A stretch of DNA of 8,386 nucleotides, taken from positions 1 through 8,386 of the forward strand of contig JAGFXQ010000138.1 of NCBI GenBank assembly GCA_017861355.1. Direction: 5' to 3'. The stretch comes from Bacillota bacterium. Lineage in GTDB: Bacteria; Bacillota; Clostridia; Lachnospirales; Lachnospiraceae. Position numbers and translations under genes: made by a program. The notes beneath the pieces are model-generated. The model was given only the letters and a program-made list of their open reading frames with translations, was not told where the DNA came from and did no database searches. Below, one piece after another: positions 4,045 to 8,386 of the stretch. Numbering within the stretch: position 1 is the stretch's first letter; each line of letters begins with the position of its first letter.

Positions 4045-7000
4045 GGAGACATTTGACATGAATAATAGGTATAGATTGGGTATTGATATAGGTTCTACAA
4101 CAGTTAAAATCGTAATCATAAATGATGCGGGAGATTTGTTGTTTTCCGATTATGAGCGACATTTTGCAAATATACAGGAGACTCTTGCCGGCTTGGTAAA
4201 AAAGGCTCAGGATGCGCTTGGCAACCTAAGTGTATCTCCGATGATTACCGGCTCAGGCGGGTTAACGATATCCAAGCACTTAGATATCGGATTTGTCCAG
4301 GAAGTAGTGGCAGTTTCGACTTCACTTCAAGACTTTGCACCACAGACCGATGTTGCAATTGAGCTTGGTGGTGAAGATGCAAAGATTATATATTTCACAA
4401 ATGGACTGGATCAGCGAATGAACGGCATCTGTGCCGGCGGTACAGGTTCCTTTATCGACCAGATGGCAAGCTTGCTCAAGACAGATGCCTCCGGTCTGAA
4501 TGAGTATGCGAAAAATTATCAGGCAATTTATCCGATTGCTGCAAGATGCGGTGTCTTTGCCAAATCAGATATTCAGCCTTTAATTAATGAAGGAGCCACC
4601 AAACCGGATTTGTCGGCATCTATCTTTCAAGCAGTCGTAAACCAGACAATCAGTGGCCTTGCCTGTGGTAAACCCATCCGCGGTAACGTGGCATTTTTGG
4701 GAGGACCGTTGCATTTCCTCAGTGAACTAAAGAATGCCTTCATCCGTACCTTGAATCTGAAGGAAGAGCAGGTAATCGCTCCGACCCATTCTCATCTGTT
4801 CGCGGCAATTGGTGCTGCCATGAATTCCAAGCAAGATATCAATAAAGAGCTCTCAGCACTCTATGATCTGCTGTCTCAAGGCATCAAGATGGACTTTGAG
4901 GTCAATCGTATGACACCCTTGTTCGCCAATGAAGCAGAATATGATGAGTTTAAGAATAGACATTCTGTACATACCGTAAAAAAAGGAGACCTAGCCAGCT
5001 ATCAAGGTAACTGTTTCCTTGGAATCGATGCCGGATCGACCACTACTAAGGTAGCACTGGTGGGGGAAGATGGCTCCCTTCTCTATTCCTTCTATAGCAA
5101 TAATAATGGCAGCCCTCTTAAGACTACGCTCCGCTCGATTAAGGAGATTTTTGAGCTTCTGCCTGTGAAGGCAAAGATCGTTCGCTCCTGCTCCACCGGT
5201 TATGGTGAAGCTTTAATCAAAGCAGCCTTGATGTTAGATGAGGGTGAAGTCGAAACAGTGGCTCATTATCATGCAGCTGCATTCTTTGAGCCGGAAGTAG
5301 ATTGTATCCTTGACATTGGCGGACAGGATATGAAATGTATTAAAATAAGAAATCACTCTGTCGATAACGTACTGTTAAATGAGGCTTGTTCCTCCGGATG
5401 TGGCTCCTTTATTGAGACCTTTGCCAAATCCTTGAATTATGAAGTCGAGGAGTTCGCTAAGGTAGCTTTATTTGCGCAAAACCCGATCGACTTAGGTACG
5501 CGCTGTACTGTATTTATGAATTCAAAGGTGAAGCAGGCTCAGAAGGAAGGTGCTACCGTAGCTGATATCTCCGCTGGTCTGGCTTATTCCGTAATTAAGA
5601 ATGCACTCTATAAAGTAATTAAGATAACCAATCCGAAGGACCTGGGTGCGAAGATGGTCGTACAGGGCGGTACTTTTTATAATGACGCTGTACTACGAAG
5701 CTTTGAGAATATCTCCGGCTGTGAAGCAGTAAGACCGGATATCGCCGGTATCATGGGTGCTTTTGGCGCTGCATTGATTGCAAGGGAACATTACGAGGGA
5801 GAAGATAGCTCCATGCTCTCCATTGATGAGATCAATGAGTTAAAGTTCGACACCGCACTTGCACGTTGCAAGCGCTGCACCAACAACTGCCTTCTGACCG
5901 TCAATAAATTCACCGGCGGCAGACAATATATCACCGGTAACCGTTGTGAGCGAGGACTTGGCAAAGAGAAGAATGTCGATAACATCCCGAATTTATTTGA
6001 ATATAAGCTGGAACGATATTTCTCTTACCCAGTACTCGAGGAAGCAAATGCAAAGCGTGGCATTGTAGGAATTCCCAGAGTTCTTAATCTATATGAGAAT
6101 TATCCTTACTGGCATACTTTCTTCACTAAGTTAGGTTATCGTGTTGTATTATCTCCCACTTCCAATCGTAAGATCTACGAGCTTGGAATTGAATCCATTC
6201 CCAGTGAATCGGAATGCTACCCTGCCAAGCTGGCTCATGGGCATATCAAGTGGTTAATTGACCAAGGTGTACGTTATATCTTCTATCCGAGCATTCCTTT
6301 TGAACGCAAAGAAGTGGAAGGTGTGAATAATCATTACAATTGCCCGATTGTAACCTCTTACCCTGAGAACATTAAGAACAATGTGGAGGAACTGAAGGAT
6401 TCATCCATCCATTTTGATAATCCCTTCCTCTCCTTTGAAAGTGAAGAAATCCTGACAAACCGTCTGATCGAAATATTCGGTGAAAAGCAAATCCCTGCAA
6501 ATGAAGTTAGGGCTGCTGCCGCTTCGGCATGGGCTGAGCTTATGTCTGCCCGGGAGGATATGCGTAAAAAAGGCGAAGAGACTATGGCTTATCTGCGAGC
6601 TTCCGGACGTAAGGGAATCGTACTGGCCGGTCGTCCTTATCATATCGATCCGGAGATTCATCATGGTATTCCGGAGCTGATTAATTCCTATGGTGTTGCA
6701 GTCTTAACAGAGGACTCAATCTCTCATCTTGGCAAGATTGACCGCCCTACCATTGTAATCGACCAATGGATGTATCACTCGAGATTATATGCTGCTGCTT
6801 CCTATGTCCGTACACAGCCTAATCTCGAACTGATACAGCTTAATTCCTTTGGCTGTGGTCTGGATGCGGTCACCACCGATCAGGTGAATGATATCCTCAC
6901 GAAATCAGGAAAGATATACACTGTTTTGAAGATTGATGAGGTGAATAATCTTGGTGCTGCAAGAATTCGAATTCGTTCCTTGTTGTCCGCAGTACGGGAA

Positions 7001-8287
7001 CGCGAAGATAAGAACATCATACCAAAGGTATCTTCATCCGCTCATCACAGGGTCGTCTTTACTGAGGATATGAAGGAAACCTACACGATACTTGCTCCTC
7101 AGATGTCACCGATCCATTTTGATTTATTGGAACCGGCGCTTCGCAGTGGCGGATATAAAGTAGTCGTATTACCAAATGATAACCGTCGCTCCATTGACGT
7201 AGGCCTGCAATATGTGAATAACGATGCCTGCTTCCCATCCCTTATGGTGGTCGGACAGATCATGGATGCCCTATTATCCGGTAAATATGATCTTAACAAG
7301 GTAGCCGTCATGATAACCCAAACCGGTGGCGGATGCCGTGCTACCAATTACATAGGATTTATCCGACGTGCTTTGGAGAAAGCAGGAATGCAACAGATAC
7401 CGGTAATCTCCCTGAGTGCTTCCGGATTAGAGAAGAACCCCGGATTAAAGATTACACCAAAGCTATTAATCACAGCAATGCAGTCTCTTGTATACGGTGA
7501 TGTCTTTATGCGGGTTCTGTACCGAACCAGACCATATGAGCAGACACCCGGCTCTGCGAACGCTCTCCATGACAAGTGGCGAAAAATCTGCATTAGGAGC
7601 CTTGAGAAGGGGAACTGGCACGAATATAAACGTAATCTTCGAGGCATCATTCGGGAATTTGATCAGCTTCCTCTTGATGAGACTGTACAAAAGCCCAGAG
7701 TTGGTATTGTAGGTGAGATCTTAGTGAAATTCCTTCCTTCCGCTAATAACTATCTTGTAGAATTATTGGAAGCAGAAGGCGCAGAAGCTGTCATGCCTGA
7801 TCTCTTGGATTTCTTTATGTACAGCGCCTATAATAATAACTTTAGAGCAAAATATCTTGGCAAGAAGAAAGTAAGTGCACGAATCGGCAACCTGGTAATC
7901 TGGGCCTTAGAACAGGTTCGAAGAACCGCAAAGAAAGAATTGTCCAGAAGTAAACGCTTCACACCTCCGGTACATATCAGTAAACTCGCACGTTATGCCG
8001 AGCCTGTTGTATCGACCGGAAATCAGACCGGAGAGGGTTGGTTCCTGACCGGTGAGATGCTTGAATTAATCCATTCCGGAGTGAAGAATATCGTCTGTAC
8101 TCAGCCTTTCGGTTGTCTTCCTAATCATATCGTAGGAAAAGGAGTAATCAAGGAACTGAGAAGACAGCATCCGGAGGCTAATATCGTAGCAGTTGATTAT
8201 GATCCGGGTGCCAGTGAGGTGAACCAGCTCAATCGTATCAAGCTTATGCTTTCCACCGCCGTAAAGAATATGAATAAAGTAGTATAA
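4045..8287 (+). CDS. Fused two-activase / 2-hydroxyacyl-CoA-dehydratase-like iron-sulfur ATPase (CDS 4058-8287, ribosome site from 4045)
   Basis: The coding part is 4058-8287, 1409 residues. AAGGAG (4043-4048) lies 9 bases before the ATG. Two BadF/BadG/BcrA/BcrD-type ASKHA modules come first. Module 1 (about 5-258) has GIDIGSTTVK (8-17), ELGGEDAK (102-109), cluster Cys125 in ICAGGTGSF and Cys164 in ARCGVFAKS. Module 2 (about 319-577) has GIDAGSTTTK (322-331), DIGGQDMK (419-426), Cys444 in ACSSGCGSF and Cys483 in TRCTVF. A Cys cluster follows (C604-x2-C607-x3-C611, C630), then a DUF2229/COG3580-like region (about 665-980; C720, C762, C933). Last is an HgdB/COG3581-like region (about 995-1400; C1058, C1093, C1347, C1353). 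Relatives use ATP to push electrons to very low potential for dehydratases or double-cubane cluster proteins. The substrate is unknown. The protein is cytosolic, and length is usual for this fused class. No electron donor or CoA-transferase gene is adjacent. Confidence 0.92.
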
Positions 8288-8333
8288 TGAGGTAATTGCG
8301 AAACGAGTTCTTAAACTTGATTGGACAGGAAAG

Positions 8334-8385
8334 ATCTTGTGCTATTGCGCTAGACCTAAGATGTAAAAGGGCATCTTTGATTTTT
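8334..8385 (+). terminator. Hairpin with T-run after the activase gene, possible terminator or attenuator
   Basis: AAGATG (8358-8363) pairs with CATCTT (8372-8377) around an 8-base loop, then TGATTTTT leads to the window end. The stem is only 6 bp and A/T-rich. The same AAGAT (8358-8362) can instead pair with ATCTT (8334-8338) around an inner GTGC-TATT-GCGC stem, so an alternative fold exists. The last 99 bases hold no gene I can support. Confidence 0.45.
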
Positions 8386-8386
8386 G

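Noticed and set aside
5791..7690. Several minus- and plus-strand open frames inside the large activase gene
   Set aside because: All lie within the long conserved coding frame and show no family motifs of their own.

Overview
The window looks like chromosomal DNA from an anaerobic, low-GC Gram-positive bacterium, most likely a Clostridia member of the Lachnospiraceae type. This is inferred from the AT-rich non-coding DNA, near-consensus sigma-A promoters, strong GGAGG-type ribosome sites and a large oxygen-sensitive type of iron-sulfur activase/dehydratase-like fusion protein. No tRNA, rRNA, CRISPR array, transposase or phage gene was seen.

Layout. The left 2.75 kb reads leftward: a CorA-type divalent-cation channel (1817-2752), a rhomboid-fold membrane protein with a C-terminal zinc ribbon (905-1777, GTG start, 39 bases after corA, probably the same operon), then after a 233-base gap an unrecognised helical protein that runs off the left edge (1-671). 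The corA unit starts from a consensus promoter (2957-2985). Its leader is about 200 bases long, ends in a hairpin that covers the corA ribosome site, and contains a possible 26-residue leader peptide and a possible competing pairing. This is the best candidate for an undescribed regulatory element here.

The middle (about 3.0-3.95 kb) holds a small leftward two-LysM gene (re-started at 3592) lying between two copies of one non-coding inverted-repeat element. The copies are in opposite orientation (about 3039-3179 and 3681-3915) with near-identical GTAACTATTCAGGCCAG termini and a conserved internal hairpin. The right copy carries an extra block of about 92 bases, rich in GC and hairpins.

The right half is a single rightward gene of 1409 codons (4058-8287) with its own promoter. 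It fuses two ASKHA ATPase activase modules, a Cys-rich/DUF2229 region and a C-terminal 2-hydroxyacyl-CoA-dehydratase-like (HgdB/COG3581-type) module. Both activase modules keep their cluster cysteines at the same 39-residue spacing, so one chain may mimic the activase homodimer. After its stop is a hairpin with a short T-run and a competing upstream hairpin, cut by the window end.

The genes do not form one evident pathway. CorA and the rhomboid-like protein are both membrane proteins and probably co-transcribed; the LysM protein and the large activase are separate, divergently transcribed single-gene units on either side of the right-hand repeat.
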